From Leptotrichia sp. oral taxon 223 (GTDB lineage Bacteria; Fusobacteriota; Fusobacteriia; Fusobacteriales; Leptotrichiaceae): a DNA stretch of 64,000 nucleotides. The stretch's first letter is position 1, and the number at the start of each line of letters is the position of its first letter. Of this stretch, positions 45,884 through 56,200 are shown in pieces. Position numbers and translations under genes: made by a program. The notes beneath the pieces are model-generated. The model did no database searches, was not told the DNA's origin, and was given only the letters and a program-made list of their open reading frames with translations. The stretch is from positions 186,001 through 250,000 of the forward strand of contig NZ_JABXYU010000001.1 in assembly GCF_013394795.1 (NCBI RefSeq), in the 5' to 3' direction.

Positions 45884-46741
45884 CTATTTATCCCAATCTC
45901 TTGGAAAGTCCCTCTCTGTTTCTGGATAATCCTGAAATCTCTTTTGATAAACTTCTTTCGGATTAATTCCATTCTTTTTTAAATATTCTTCAAACTTCAT
46001 TTTTGTATCTTCATCAAAATATTTATAATACATCCAAAAAGTATTTTCAACACTCTTTTCTATAAAATCAGCAAGCAACTCGTAATTTGATTCAACTTGT
46101 GCTGTTTCCAAAGCAGTATAGTATTCATCTCTGTCTTCATTTCGTATAACTATAATCGGATAACCATTTTTCATAAGCTCCAAATTCAGGAGTAATCTCC
46201 CAGTCCGTCCATTACCATCAATAAATGGATGAATCTTTTCAAAATCAGCATGAAAATGAGCAACCCTCATTATCAAATCATTATTTTCACTACTATTAAA
46301 TTTTTCAATTAATTCTGTCAGCTTCTCTTCAACAAGATAGTAAGGCGTCGTTTCAAATCCAGCACCCAAAATTTCATTATTACTTTTCTTAAACTTTCCT
46401 CTATTCTCAATATCATCATTCAATACAAGAGCATGAAACTCTCTTATCAACCTCAGCGATAAAGATTCATTTGTTTTTATAACTTCCTTGAGAAAATTAA
46501 GAGCATATTCCTGCCCCTTCACTTCCTCATGTTCTTTCAAACTTTTCCCTTTCACAGTAACCCCATATTGAAGAATAATATCCGTTTCTTTCAAAGTAAG
46601 AGTGCTACCTTCAATCGCATTTGAATTATAAATAAAATTTGTTTTAAGATTGTTTTCCAATTTTGTCAAAATCCCCTTGTTTAAGGGGCTTTCTTTTTCT
46701 AAAAAGTTTTTGAAAATTTCAATTTTAGATATTTTAAACAT
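45884..46741 (-). CDS. Fic-family protein (AMP transferase), self-inhibited class II
   Basis: 285 residues. The Fic active-site motif is intact: KIHPFIDGNGRTGRLL (residues about 170-184). An N-terminal inhibitory helix motif YNSNAIEGSTLTL (S/T-x3-E-G) precedes it, as in class II Fic proteins, so activity is held off in cis. The Fic core includes GAGFETTPYYLVEE as target-docking flap. A short C-terminal extension ends RDFPRDWDK. Fic proteins transfer AMP to target proteins and act as toxins or regulators. It stands in the accessory island with other mobile-type genes. Confidence 0.9.
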   Translation of the reverse strand: MFKISKIEIFKNFLEKESPLNKGILTKLENNLKTNFIYNSNAIEGSTLTLKETDIILQYGVTVKGKSLKEHEEVKGQEYALNFLKEVIKTNESLSLRLIREFHALVLNDDIENRGKFKKSNNEILGAGFETTPYYLVEEKLTELIEKFNSSENNDLIMRVAHFHADFEKIHPFIDGNGRTGRLLLNLELMKNGYPIIVIRNEDRDEYYTALETAQVESNYELLADFIEKSVENTFWMYYKYFDEDTKMKFEEYLKKNGINPKEVYQKRFQDYPETERDFPRDWDK

Positions 46742-46766
46742 TTTTTTATTTCTTCCTTCTTTTCAA

Positions 46767-47183
46767 CTATCTAATCATTTGTTTTAATTTTCTTTCATTA
46801 TTCAATAATTTACTTAAATATTGATTTTCACTTTCAGTTTTATTTAATTTTCCTTCAAGTCTTTCTATTTCTACCTCATATTCATCTAATAATTTTTCAT
46901 AATTAGATACTTCATTTATCAATAATTCTTTTTGGTTTATAAAATGTTCTGCCTGTGATAATAATTTTTCTTCATATTCTTTTGAAGCATCTACGTAACC
47001 CTGTTTTTTACCTTCGTATTTACCCATATTATAAATATTTGATACAATTGGAGTATCTTCAAGATCTTCTCTTACAGTTCTTTTCAATCCATTTTTTATA
47101 CTTCCTTCTTCAATTATATTTTTTGTAGTGTCAATTATCCTAACAATCGAGTTAGTTCTTCGTAAAAATCTACCTATTCCCAT
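46767..47183 (-). CDS. Small coiled-coil partner of an unrecognised two-gene operon
   Basis: 138 residues. Basic N-terminus (MGIGRFLRRTNSIVRIIDTT), a middle with EDTPIVSNIYNMGKYEGKKQ and then about 75 residues of coiled coil (INEVSNYEKLLDEYEVEIER). The ATG overlaps the stop of the upstream gene (TAATG) and its ribosome site GGAGG lies inside that gene, so the two are translationally coupled. No known family recognised. Confidence 0.65.
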   Translation of the reverse strand: MGIGRFLRRTNSIVRIIDTTKNIIEEGSIKNGLKRTVREDLEDTPIVSNIYNMGKYEGKKQGYVDASKEYEEKLLSQAEHFINQKELLINEVSNYEKLLDEYEVEIERLEGKLNKTESENQYLSKLLNNERKLKQMIR

Positions 47184-48448
47184 TATTCTATTTCCTCCAA
47201 ATTTAATTTATCTCCTTTTATCATATCCTTAAACCCATTTAGAACAAATTCTTCTTTTATTTTTTGAATATATCTTGTATCATAAATCAAATGATATAAT
47301 GTTACTAATAATCCTCCTATATCTAAATCTTTTATGGCTTTTTCATTTCCAGAGTACATATTAGCCCCTACCCATATTACATTACTTGAAGAAGCAATTA
47401 AATTAGAATATAAAATTATTTTCTTTGTTTTTACATTATACAGTTCTCTTGATGAATATTTTTGTTCATCATATAATAAATTATGAAAAACTGTTATAAT
47501 ATTATTTATTAATTCGGATATTTTCGCTGAAAATTCTATTTTAATAAAATCACCTGTGCTAATATATCTAGTAAATTTTTCTGTTTCTTTATTAGATAAA
47601 ACTAAATTTGCTCCTGGAATTTGAATACCACAAGGAGTATATAAATCTGTGCCTATATGAATAATTTGTTTTATTAATGAAGCAACAAAAACTTTAGGAT
47701 CGTCAATTGTTCTTTTAACAGACTGATTAAACATCTCTAAAGTAGAAGCATTTTTACCTATACTTGGATTTTTGTATAAACTAGTATAAACAACATGATT
47801 TGTTTTTATAATTGGTAACACCCCTTCTTTTTTCACACTTGTTATTGTATTTGTCATTATGTTAGCCGTACCAAAAATTAATCCCAATATAGGATCATGC
47901 CCTAATGTTGCAAATCTATGATTAGCACCTTTAAAAATTTTTAAATTTTCTGTTTTTAAATCATTTGGATCAAAATTCCATGTATGTCCTTTATTAAGAT
48001 ACAATTCTATTGTTTTATCATTTAAATATCTTGTTGCATCATATGGAACTCCCAATGTTGTAATTATATGTTTTAAAGAAGAATAATACGGCTTTTCTGT
48101 ATTATTATTTTGAATCAAATCTTTATTAAGTATTTTATTTTGCATTTCATGAAGTTTATGCTCTTTTTTATTTTCAACTCCAGCTTTTTCTATTTTTGTT
48201 AACATATTTATTATTATTATTCTAGAAAGTTGTAGAGCAGTTGCAAGAAAAAGAAATGAAACATCTACTCCATTTAATCCTGTTTGTTTACTAAATTCAT
48301 TTTCCAAATCATTTATTAGATATTCAGCATTGTGTGCTACTTTCGCAACTCTATGATTTTCTTTTATAATTATATTCATATCTCTATTTACTTTTTCTAT
48401 ATTTTCCTTTAATTTTTTTCGTTTGACTCTTAAATCTTCAAGCGACAC
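47183..48448 (-). CDS. Unrecognised 421-aa protein, main gene of a two-gene operon
   Basis: Starts at GTG 48448 after AAAGGAGACAAAAA (an ATG 21 bp earlier lacks a ribosome site). An N-terminal coiled coil (RKKLKENIEKVNRDMNIIIK) precedes a hydrophobic helix (VSFLFLATALQLSRIIIINM). A conserved-looking core has RFATLGHDPILGLIFGTANI and TCCGIQ-like loop LYTPCGIQIPGANLVLS; the C-terminal part is helical with NLIASSSNVIWVGANMYSGN. No catalytic motif of a known nuclease or kinase is apparent. Placement among Fic, toxin-antitoxin and PIN-like genes suggests a conflict (defence or toxin) role, by context only. Confidence 0.68.
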   Translation of the reverse strand: MSLEDLRVKRKKLKENIEKVNRDMNIIIKENHRVAKVAHNAEYLINDLENEFSKQTGLNGVDVSFLFLATALQLSRIIIINMLTKIEKAGVENKKEHKLHEMQNKILNKDLIQNNNTEKPYYSSLKHIITTLGVPYDATRYLNDKTIELYLNKGHTWNFDPNDLKTENLKIFKGANHRFATLGHDPILGLIFGTANIMTNTITSVKKEGVLPIIKTNHVVYTSLYKNPSIGKNASTLEMFNQSVKRTIDDPKVFVASLIKQIIHIGTDLYTPCGIQIPGANLVLSNKETEKFTRYISTGDFIKIEFSAKISELINNIITVFHNLLYDEQKYSSRELYNVKTKKIILYSNLIASSSNVIWVGANMYSGNEKAIKDLDIGGLLVTLYHLIYDTRYIQKIKEEFVLNGFKDMIKGDKLNLEEIE

Positions 48449-48515
48449 TTTTTGTCTCCTTTGTATCATCTATCGTTATTAAACAAAAATAAATATTGAG
48501 GTTTTTATTAAACTT

Positions 48516-49423
48516 TTAAATTGATACGACTAAGTTATAAATCTCTTCATAGGTTAATTCTTGTATATCATTAAATTTTAGGATAGTGTAGTTATCATGT
48601 TTCTTTACCTTTGTATATCCTAATTTCAAAAATTCTTCTATCATACGTTTGTCTTGTGTTAAAATATGAGCGTCTAAATAATTAGTAGATAAAAATCCTA
48701 AATCAAAAAAATCATTTTTTCTATCTCCTATATTTTGATTTTCTAAAATTTTTGCTATAATTCTTAAATATCCCACAGAATATAATATTTTTTCTTTTTT
48801 TGAAAGAAATTCATGTTCTTTTGCGACAAAAAATTGTTCCATCTTTTGAAAAAATATTTCTTTTTTTACATTTTCAATATCTTCAATTCCATATATTTTT
48901 AATTTCTCATAAAATTCTTTTATTAATTCTATTTCGTCTTTTCTGTTTTTTAAATTATAGTATTTTGTTTCAAAATTTTTAAATTCTTTTTCTATAAGAT
49001 CAATTTTTTTATTATTTTTTTCTCTATTATTGATTGAATCACTGAAAAAATATATAAAATATTTTTTAATTCTATATATTTTTTTAATTTTATATATTTT
49101 TCAGAATTATCTGTTTTTAAGAGCTCATTAACTGAAAAATAGTTTATACTATCTTGACGACTTATCATTTCCATTTCAGTTGGCAATACTTTTACATGTT
49201 TTAAAAGTTTTAATGTTTCTATCCCATCTCTAGTTTTATTGTTTTTTAATTCAATTGCTGTTAAGCTAGATACATAAATTTCATAATTACTACTCAATCT
49301 AGATAAGCTTTTTTTAAAATTTTCTTCATTTGATTTATAGTTACGTAAAAAATTAGTATCCAAAAATAAATATGTTTTTCCTTTAAATTTTTTTCTTTTC
49401 ATCGATTTTATTTTTCTTACCAC
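48516..49423 (-). pseudogene. PIN-like nuclease gene split by a frameshift in an A7 run
   Basis: Upstream part: GTG 49423 (after GGAGG) or ATG 49402, with KTYLFLDTNFLRNYKSNEEN, a PIN-domain first strand with its Asp, down to TAG at 48992. At the A7 run (49004-49010) the -1 frame continues without a stop (DLIEKEFKNFETKYYNLKNR) into the downstream frame that ends with FFDLGFLSTNYLDAHILTQD, the acidic end of a PIN-like fold. One added A restores a single product of about 300 residues. The heptamer is A AAA AAA, also suited to -1 slippage. Domain identity is from motif reading. Confidence 0.65.
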
Positions 49424-49457
49424 TTTAAATAAACCTCCTCTATTATCATTCTCCCAA

Positions 49458-51557
49458 CTACACCGAACATGATATACACTCCTCAATAGTCGCCTTCCTA
49501 GTTCGAGTATAATAAAGCGACTTCAACCCCAGCCTATGTGCATAAATATAAAGTCTAGCCAAATCTCTAGTGCTGTCTGTACTCTTTGTATACAAAATAG
49601 TCGAAATTCCTTGATCTACGTGTCTTTGAATTACAGAAATTAGTTTCAAGATATTTTTTTGATCCATATCGTATGCTGACTTATAGAAGAAGTAGTTGTC
49701 GTTTGTTAGGTACGGCATTGGGTAGAAAGTTGTGCTGTCTCCATATTCTCTTACTTCGATTGTGTCAACTACTGGCATTACTGAGGCTGTCGAGTTCATT
49801 ATGTAGGATGTTGACTGGTTTGGGGCGATTGCCATTCGGTAGGCGTTGTAGACTCCGTGTTTCATTACTTGCTCTTTTAGGTTTGCCCAGTCTTCTTTTG
49901 TTGGGATGTGGATTCCTTCAAATAGCTGTTTTATTTTTTCTGTTTGTGGCATGTATTCTTTTGTAATGTATTTGTCAAAATAGTTTCCGTTGGCGTATTC
50001 AGATTTTTCAAAGTCCTTGAAAGTTTCGCCTTTTTCTTTTGCAATTTCCATTGAACGTTCTAATGAATAGAAGTTTACCATCATAAAGAATACGTTACAG
50101 AAGTCAAGTGCTTCCTTGCTTTCGTACATAATAAAGTTTTTAGCCAAGTATCCGTGCAGGTTCATTGCTCCCAGCCCTACTGAGTGCAGTTCTTCGTTCG
50201 CTTTTTTTATTGACGGAACAATATCAATGTTTGTCAAGTCTGATACCATTGTAAGTGAATCAATTGCTGCTTTTGTGGCTTCTTTTATTCTTTTGTTTTC
50301 CATTACTGTAGCAATATTTAATGAACCTAAATTACATGAAATTCCACGTCTTATCGTGTCTTCCTCATAATATGCGTTAATGTCTGAAACTTCTGATAAT
50401 TGCATAATTTCAGTACATAGATTTGAGAACTTAACTGTTCCAATTTCTTTTAATGCGTGTTCCTTATTTGCATTGTCTTTAAAGAATAAATACGGGTATC
50501 CACTTTCTTTTTGAGTTTGAGAAATTTTTACAAGTAGTTCCCTTGCGTTTATTTTTTTCTTTTTAACATTTGGATTATCAACCAGTTTTTCATACATTTC
50601 GTTCATATCCATTTCATCCAGATATTGTCCATATTCTAGGAATACTGTGTGTGGATTAAACGTGTAGCAAACTTCATCTTCCATTGCCAATTGCATAAAT
50701 TTATCTGGAACAATAACTCCGATTGACAATGATTTTATCCTGATTTTTTCATCTACATTTATTTTTTTACTATCCAAAAATTCATTAATATCAGAATGGA
50801 AAACATTCAAATAAACCGCTCCAGCTCCAGCTCTTTGCCCCAGCTGATTTGCATACGAAAAAATATCCTCTAAAATCTTCATAATCGGCAAAACTCCAGA
50901 AGCTCTGCCTTCCACTCCTTTTATAGCTTCCCCTCTTGCCCTGATTTTAGAGAGGTTTATCGAAACTCCTCCACCAATCGAAGAAAGTTTCATAGATGAA
51001 TCAAAAATATACCCGATTCCGCTCAAATTATCCCCCATTTCATCAAGAAAGCAGGAAACAAGTTCCCCAGAACGTTTTTTCCCAGAATTCAAAAAAGTAG
51101 GAGTAGCTGGCTGATATTCTTGATTTATCAACATCAAGGCATATTCTTTCGCCTTCTCAGCATTCCCCTGTGCCAAGTACAGCGAAACCGTTGCAATCCT
51201 GTCTTCATATCTTTCCAAAAATTTCTCCCCAGAATCATCCATCAAAGCATAACTTTGATAAAATTTCGATGCACTCATAAACGAAGCAAACCTGAACTTT
51301 TTATCATAAACCAGCTTAAACACTTCCTTTATCTCATCATGGCTATACATCTCATAAAAATCAATATAATAATCATTTTTTATCAAATATCTCATCTTTT
51401 CCTCAAGGTTATGAAAAAACACCGTATTTTTGTTCACATAATCCACAAAATACGAATAAACAGCTTCCTTATCCTTTTCAAGCTGAAAATCTTCCCCTTT
51501 TTTTACCATTATCTCGTTATTTAAGTATATCCATTTTTTTGCTCTTTTATCTACCAT
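49458..51557 (-). CDS. nrdE: Class Ib ribonucleotide reductase, catalytic subunit
   Basis: 699 residues, the length of NrdE. Active-site regions are present: substrate-site Cys in GELVSCFLDEMGDNLSG, the radical loop FSNLCTEI with Cys, GISCNLGSLN with the second Cys, and the Tyr-Tyr pair in LKSLYYTRTRK. The C-terminal redox Cys pair is ECISC-SV. No N-terminal ATP cone, as in class Ib. Reduces ribonucleoside diphosphates with NrdF; NrdH supplies electrons. Start after ATAGGAGAAGATT. Confidence 0.95.
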   Translation of the reverse strand: MVDKRAKKWIYLNNEIMVKKGEDFQLEKDKEAVYSYFVDYVNKNTVFFHNLEEKMRYLIKNDYYIDFYEMYSHDEIKEVFKLVYDKKFRFASFMSASKFYQSYALMDDSGEKFLERYEDRIATVSLYLAQGNAEKAKEYALMLINQEYQPATPTFLNSGKKRSGELVSCFLDEMGDNLSGIGYIFDSSMKLSSIGGGVSINLSKIRARGEAIKGVEGRASGVLPIMKILEDIFSYANQLGQRAGAGAVYLNVFHSDINEFLDSKKINVDEKIRIKSLSIGVIVPDKFMQLAMEDEVCYTFNPHTVFLEYGQYLDEMDMNEMYEKLVDNPNVKKKKINARELLVKISQTQKESGYPYLFFKDNANKEHALKEIGTVKFSNLCTEIMQLSEVSDINAYYEEDTIRRGISCNLGSLNIATVMENKRIKEATKAAIDSLTMVSDLTNIDIVPSIKKANEELHSVGLGAMNLHGYLAKNFIMYESKEALDFCNVFFMMVNFYSLERSMEIAKEKGETFKDFEKSEYANGNYFDKYITKEYMPQTEKIKQLFEGIHIPTKEDWANLKEQVMKHGVYNAYRMAIAPNQSTSYIMNSTASVMPVVDTIEVREYGDSTTFYPMPYLTNDNYFFYKSAYDMDQKNILKLISVIQRHVDQGISTILYTKSTDSTRDLARLYIYAHRLGLKSLYYTRTRKATIEECISCSV

Positions 51558-51715
51558 AATCTTCTCCTATTTTTTTATTTTATAATTTAACTAAACTCAA
51601 TGCTTACATAAAATTAATAATTTTTCTTTCAATTTTAAAACTTTTTCCAAAAGCTCAAACAGTTCTTTTTCCTTTAACGAAATTTTGCTTATTAATTTTT
51701 CACCAAAACAGTTTT

Positions 51716-52070
51716 TATACTAAAATCCCATTTAAATAACGAATTTATTACAAACTTTTCTAATAAAAGATATAAACCTAATATTTTCAAATAATTTAAG
51801 ATATAATTTTTATTTTTCAAACATAGTCTAGTATAAACTAATCCGTCGGAGCATTTTTTTGTGCTGGCAAAACTGTCTGAGCATAGCGAGTTTTTTGTCA
51901 GTGCAGAAAAATGTCGTAGACTAGCCATAGGTTGTAGGATTTGCGGCAATGAGCAATCCTACGAAAATAAAAAAGAAAAAACATAGTAATTAGTTAAACA
52001 ATTATGAATTAATTGTCAAACAATCCTACTATAAAAATTTATTCTTATTTTTAAATGAGGTTTAGTATTA
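51716..52070. repeat. Composite dispersed repeat, copy B
   Basis: Outer arms TATACTAAAATCCCATTTAA (51716) and, inverted, TTAAATGAGGTTTAGTATTA (52051-52070). Inside, in reverse orientation, is a copy of the palindrome module: GTAGGATT, 13-base loop, AATCCTAC (51934-51962), then the AGTCTACGACATT and CTCGCTATGCTC parts. A separate 28-bp match (TTTTTCCTTTAACGAAATTT and on) lies just outside at 51666 and again at 59376. It fills the nrdI-nrdE gap. Confidence 0.7.
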
Positions 52071-52113
52071 TAATTAAACTAAAATTGTTGTGATTTCTTA
52101 CTTTAAAATAAAG

Positions 52114-52485
52114 TTAATTATTTTCCAAATACTCAATATAATTTTCTACTTCCGTACTTGTTCCCGACAGCTCAAATTTCATCAATACTGGAATTCCATA
52201 TTTTTGCTGAATTTTATCAGCTGCTAGTGCGAAAAATTGTCCCCAGTTTCTGTTTCCGCTGGAACTTACTGATTTTAATAGTTTGCTGTTGTTTTCGTTT
52301 TGTAGAAATTCGTCTGTTGTTGCTGGAATTTCTCCGATTTTTGTTGTGAAAGTTAGGAAATGTCCTTCGTTTTCGATTGTCATTGTCGGTTCTATTTTAA
52401 TAAAATGCCAGTCTGGGCGTTGTGCTTGCATTTTTTTTATAAATCTTTCTACATTTCCTGTTTTTGAATCGTAATATATATACAT
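52114..52485 (-). CDS. nrdI: NrdI, flavodoxin-like activator of class Ib reductase
   Basis: 123 residues. FMN-binding loops YYDSKTGNVERFIKKM and SSSGNRNWGQFFALAADK, and the C-terminal MKFELSGTSTEVENYIEYL. It supplies the oxidant to build the Mn(III)2-tyrosyl radical of NrdF. Start after AAGGTGAAATAA. Confidence 0.93.
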   Translation of the reverse strand: MYIYYDSKTGNVERFIKKMQAQRPDWHFIKIEPTMTIENEGHFLTFTTKIGEIPATTDEFLQNENNSKLLKSVSSSGNRNWGQFFALAADKIQQKYGIPVLMKFELSGTSTEVENYIEYLENN

Positions 52486-52578
52486 TTATTTCACCTTGCT
52501 TTTTGTCATTTATTCTATTTTTTGCTGAATAAATGACTGAAATTTTGTTTTGTTTTCCAAATTTTAGACATAAAATAT

Positions 52579-52616
52579 ACTCAAAACTAGATATTTTAAT
52601 AAAAACCGTTTTGAGT
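52579..52616. repeat. Hairpin between nrdH-like gene and nrdI
   Basis: ACTCAAAAC and GTTTTGAGT with a 20-bp A/T-rich loop, flanked by T-rich sequence on either strand; a partial terminator or processing site within the operon. Confidence 0.45.
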
Positions 52617-52660
52617 AGTATTATTTATTATTTTGAAATTGTATTTTAAATTGTTCTTTA

Positions 52661-52900
52661 TTACATCATTGAGATGATTTCATTGATTTCTTCTGGCTTA
52701 AATCCGATTGTTCTTTTTATTTCTTCATTTTCTTCAAATAAAATTACTGTTGGAACACTTCTTACTCTATATTTTACAGCCATTTCTGGATTATCAAATG
52801 GATTTATTCTTTCGTATTCCACACCTTTTTTATCTAATAAGTCTGACACCATTGCACATGGATTGCAGTCATTTTTTTCAAATTTTATTATTTTTTTCAT
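52661..52900 (-). CDS. NrdH/thioredoxin-like electron donor
   Basis: 79 residues, glutaredoxin/thioredoxin fold with the redox pair Cys12-x-x-Cys15 in FEKNDCNPCAMV, cis-Pro in VRSVPTVILF and a GFKPEEI end. First gene of the nrd cluster; NrdH proteins reduce NrdE. The CNPC motif differs from the CVQC of classical NrdH, so a small thioredoxin used in its place is possible. Start after AAGGAGGAGAAAAAAATA. Confidence 0.82.
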   Translation of the reverse strand: MKKIIKFEKNDCNPCAMVSDLLDKKGVEYERINPFDNPEMAVKYRVRSVPTVILFEENEEIKRTIGFKPEEINEIISMM

Positions 52901-52932
52901 TATTTTTTTCTCCTCCTTTTTTTACGCATAAA

Positions 52933-52980
52933 ACACAATATGTTGTGTTTCATCTGAATTTTTTATCGTATATGTAGTGT
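52933..52980. promoter_or_regulatory. Tandem NrdR boxes upstream of the nrd cluster
   Basis: ACACAATATGTTGTGT (52933-52948) and ATCGTATATGTAGTGT (52965-52980), start to start 32 bp, i.e. three helical turns. Both fit the NrdR consensus ACACWATATATWGTGT, the first almost perfectly. NrdR represses nrd genes when dATP is high; the nrdR gene itself is not in this window. Confidence 0.85.
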
Positions 52981-53284
52981 ATCTTATTTTCAGAATTTTT
53001 TCAATAAGATTATATTTAATTTTTCATTAAAGTGTTTTCTAAGCGGATGGATAAAGGGATTTTATAAATTATATATTTTATATATTAAAATCCAGTTATT
53101 TATTATATGTTAAAAGGATTCCGAAAAAATGACAGTTTGTATAACAATTTTATTTTATAAAATTTAACTTGATAATATGTACTTTTGAACATATTTTTCA
53201 ATTAATTTCATATTTTTATATACACATAAAGTTTTTTATGATAAAATAATAGGATAAAATTTACTAAAAATAGGAGTTGATTAA

Positions 53285-56200
53285 ATGCCTACAAACCAAT
53301 ACAAAAATTCTTACAATTTATTACAAAATGATTTGAAAAATAGAATATTACTGCTGGATGGAGCGATGGGGACTATGATTCAGCAAGAAAAGCTGACTGC
53401 CGATGATTTTGGTGGGGAAAAATATGAAGGGTGCAATGACTATCTTGCACTGCAAAGACCTGACGTTATTAAAAATATTCATAAAAGATATCTAGAGGCT
53501 GGGAGTGATATTATTGAAACTAACAGTTTTGGGGCTTTGGATATTGTGCTGAAAGATTATGATTTGGAAGATAAGGTTTTTGAGATGAATAAGGCGGCGG
53601 CAGAACTTACAAATGAAGCGATTGCAGAATACAAAAACGAACATCCAGAAGTTACTCGAAATCTTTATGTTGCAGGGGCTTTGGGACCTTCCAACAAATC
53701 CATCAGCGTTACTGGAGGAGTGACTTTTGAAGAGCTTATTCACACGTATTATACAGCTGTTTCAGGGCTTCTGTCTGGTGGAGTTGACCTAATTCTGTTT
53801 GAAACAATTCAGGACACGAGAAACTTGAAGGCGGCTTATCTGGGGCTTAAAAAGGCGATGGAAGAAAATTATACTGTGCCGCTAATGCTGTCGTTTACAA
53901 TTGAAAGTACAGGAACTACACTTGCAGGACAGACTGCGGATGCCTTTTATTACGCTGTAAACCACATGAATCCATTTTCCGTGGGACTGAACTGTGCAAC
54001 TGGGCCTGAATTTATGACTCAATTTTTAAAGACATTGAACAATATTTCAAATACGTATATTTCGGTTTACCCGAATGCGGGACTGCCTAACGAAGATGGG
54101 GAATATGAAGAAACTCCAAACACATTATCGGCAAAGATTGAGCCGTTTTTCCAAAATAATTATTTAAATATTGTTGGAGGGTGCTGCGGAACTACGCCTG
54201 AACATATTCAGAAAATTAAGGAAAAAAGTGTAAACTATTCTCCAAGAGTTATTGATAAAAATAAAAATTTCAATGATGTATCGGGGCTAATTGCTCTAGA
54301 AATGCCAAAAGATCGACCAATTTACGTGGGGGAACGTACAAACGTAATCGGTTCACGTATTTTTAAGAACTTAATTGCCAGCGAGAAATTTGACGAGGCG
54401 ACAGAAGTTGCAAGATTGCAGATTAAGGGGCGAGCGGATGTAATTGATATTTGTCTTGCGAATCCTGATAGAGATGAGATTGCAGATATGAAAGCATTTT
54501 TAGATAAAGTTGCAAAATTTGCAAAAGTTCCGCTTATGATTGATTCGACTGATATAAATGTCGTTAAGGAAGGGCTTACTTACTTGCAAGGAAAAGGAAT
54601 TATAAATTCGATTAACCTTGAAGATGGGGAAAAGAAATTTGCTGATATGGCAAAAGTTATCAAGAACTTTGGGGCTTCTGTCGTTGTGGGACTGATTGAT
54701 GAGGAAGGAATGGCTGTTTCAGTTGAGAAAAAATTGAAAGTTGCCAGAAGAAGTTACGAACTTCTTACGAAAAAATACGAAATTGATGAAAGAGACATAA
54801 TTTTTGACACATTAGTTTTCCCAGTTGCTACAGGAGATCAGAAGTACATTGGCTCTGCCACCGCCACAATTGAAGCAATTAGACAAATTAAAGCTGAAAT
54901 GCCAAATGTAAAGACAATTTTAGGTGTGAGTAACATTTCATTTGGACTGCCGATTGCTGGAAGGGAAGTTTTAAACACTTACTATATGCAAAAGGCTTAC
55001 GAAGCTGGGCTTGACTATGCGATCATAAATACTGAAAAAGTTATTCCAATGAGTGAAATTTCAGATGAGGAAAAGAAATTATCAGAAAATATTTTATTTC
55101 ACACAGATGACGAAAATGTATCAAAATTCGCAAACTTCTACCGTGAGAAAAAAGCCGTTCAAAAAGTTGTTGACACAAGCAATCTAACTACCGAAGAAAA
55201 GGTTTCAAATCTTGTCGTAGAAGGAAGTAAAAAAGATTTGACAATGCATCTTGATGAACTACTAAAAAAATATTCTCCAATTGATATAATAAATGGTCCT
55301 CTAATGGCTGGAATGGATGAAGTTGGAAGACTGTTTAACAACAATGACTTAATTGTTGCCGAAGTTTTGCAAAGTGCGGAAGTTATGAAAGCCTCAGTTT
55401 CCTATCTGGAACAGTTTATGGAAAAAGACGAATCGTCTGTAAAAGGAAAAGTAATTATGGCAACAGTAAAAGGGGACGTTCATGACATTGGAAAAAATCT
55501 GGTTGGGATAATCATTGGAAATAATGGTTACGAAGTAATTGACTTGGGAATAAATACGCCTGCCGAAAAAATCCGTGAAGCAATTATTGAGCATAAAGCT
55601 GACTTTTTAGGACTTTCTGGACTTCTTGTAAAATCTGCCACAGAAATGGTAAATACTATGGAAGTTCTGCATGAAGCCGGCATTGATATCCCAATATTTG
55701 TAGGAGGTGCGGCACTTACAGAGAAATTTACTGTAAATAAAATTGAGCCTGCCTACAAAAATAATATCGTAATTTACTCAAGAGACGCAATGACAGCTCT
55801 TGCTGACTTGAATAAAATGATTGATGAGAAAAAATTTGAAGAATTTAAGGAACATTTACAAAAACGTAGAGAATTAGTGACAATTAAAGATGCGAAAAAA
55901 CTTGAACAGTTGAAGGTTAAACCAACAGTAAGCGATATTAAGGATGCTGATGGAACATTTGACTTTTCAAAAGTTGAGCTGCCAAAATATAATTTTGAAA
56001 AAATTTATAAGCCTGAAACACTAAATAAACAAATTATAACAAATATAAAAGCAAAGGATGTATTTCCATTTGTAAACTTACAAATGCTTATCGGAAAACA
56101 TCTGGGAATGAAATGGATTGTAAATAATCTAATTGAAAAGCAGGATCCTAGAACAATAAAATTGTACAATGAAATTTTGGATATTATTGAAAATGGTGAT

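Noticed and set aside
52985-53284. Riboswitch (cobalamin, SAM) before metH.
   Set aside because: No B12-box or S-box core could be found; only AT-rich sequence with one weak palindrome.
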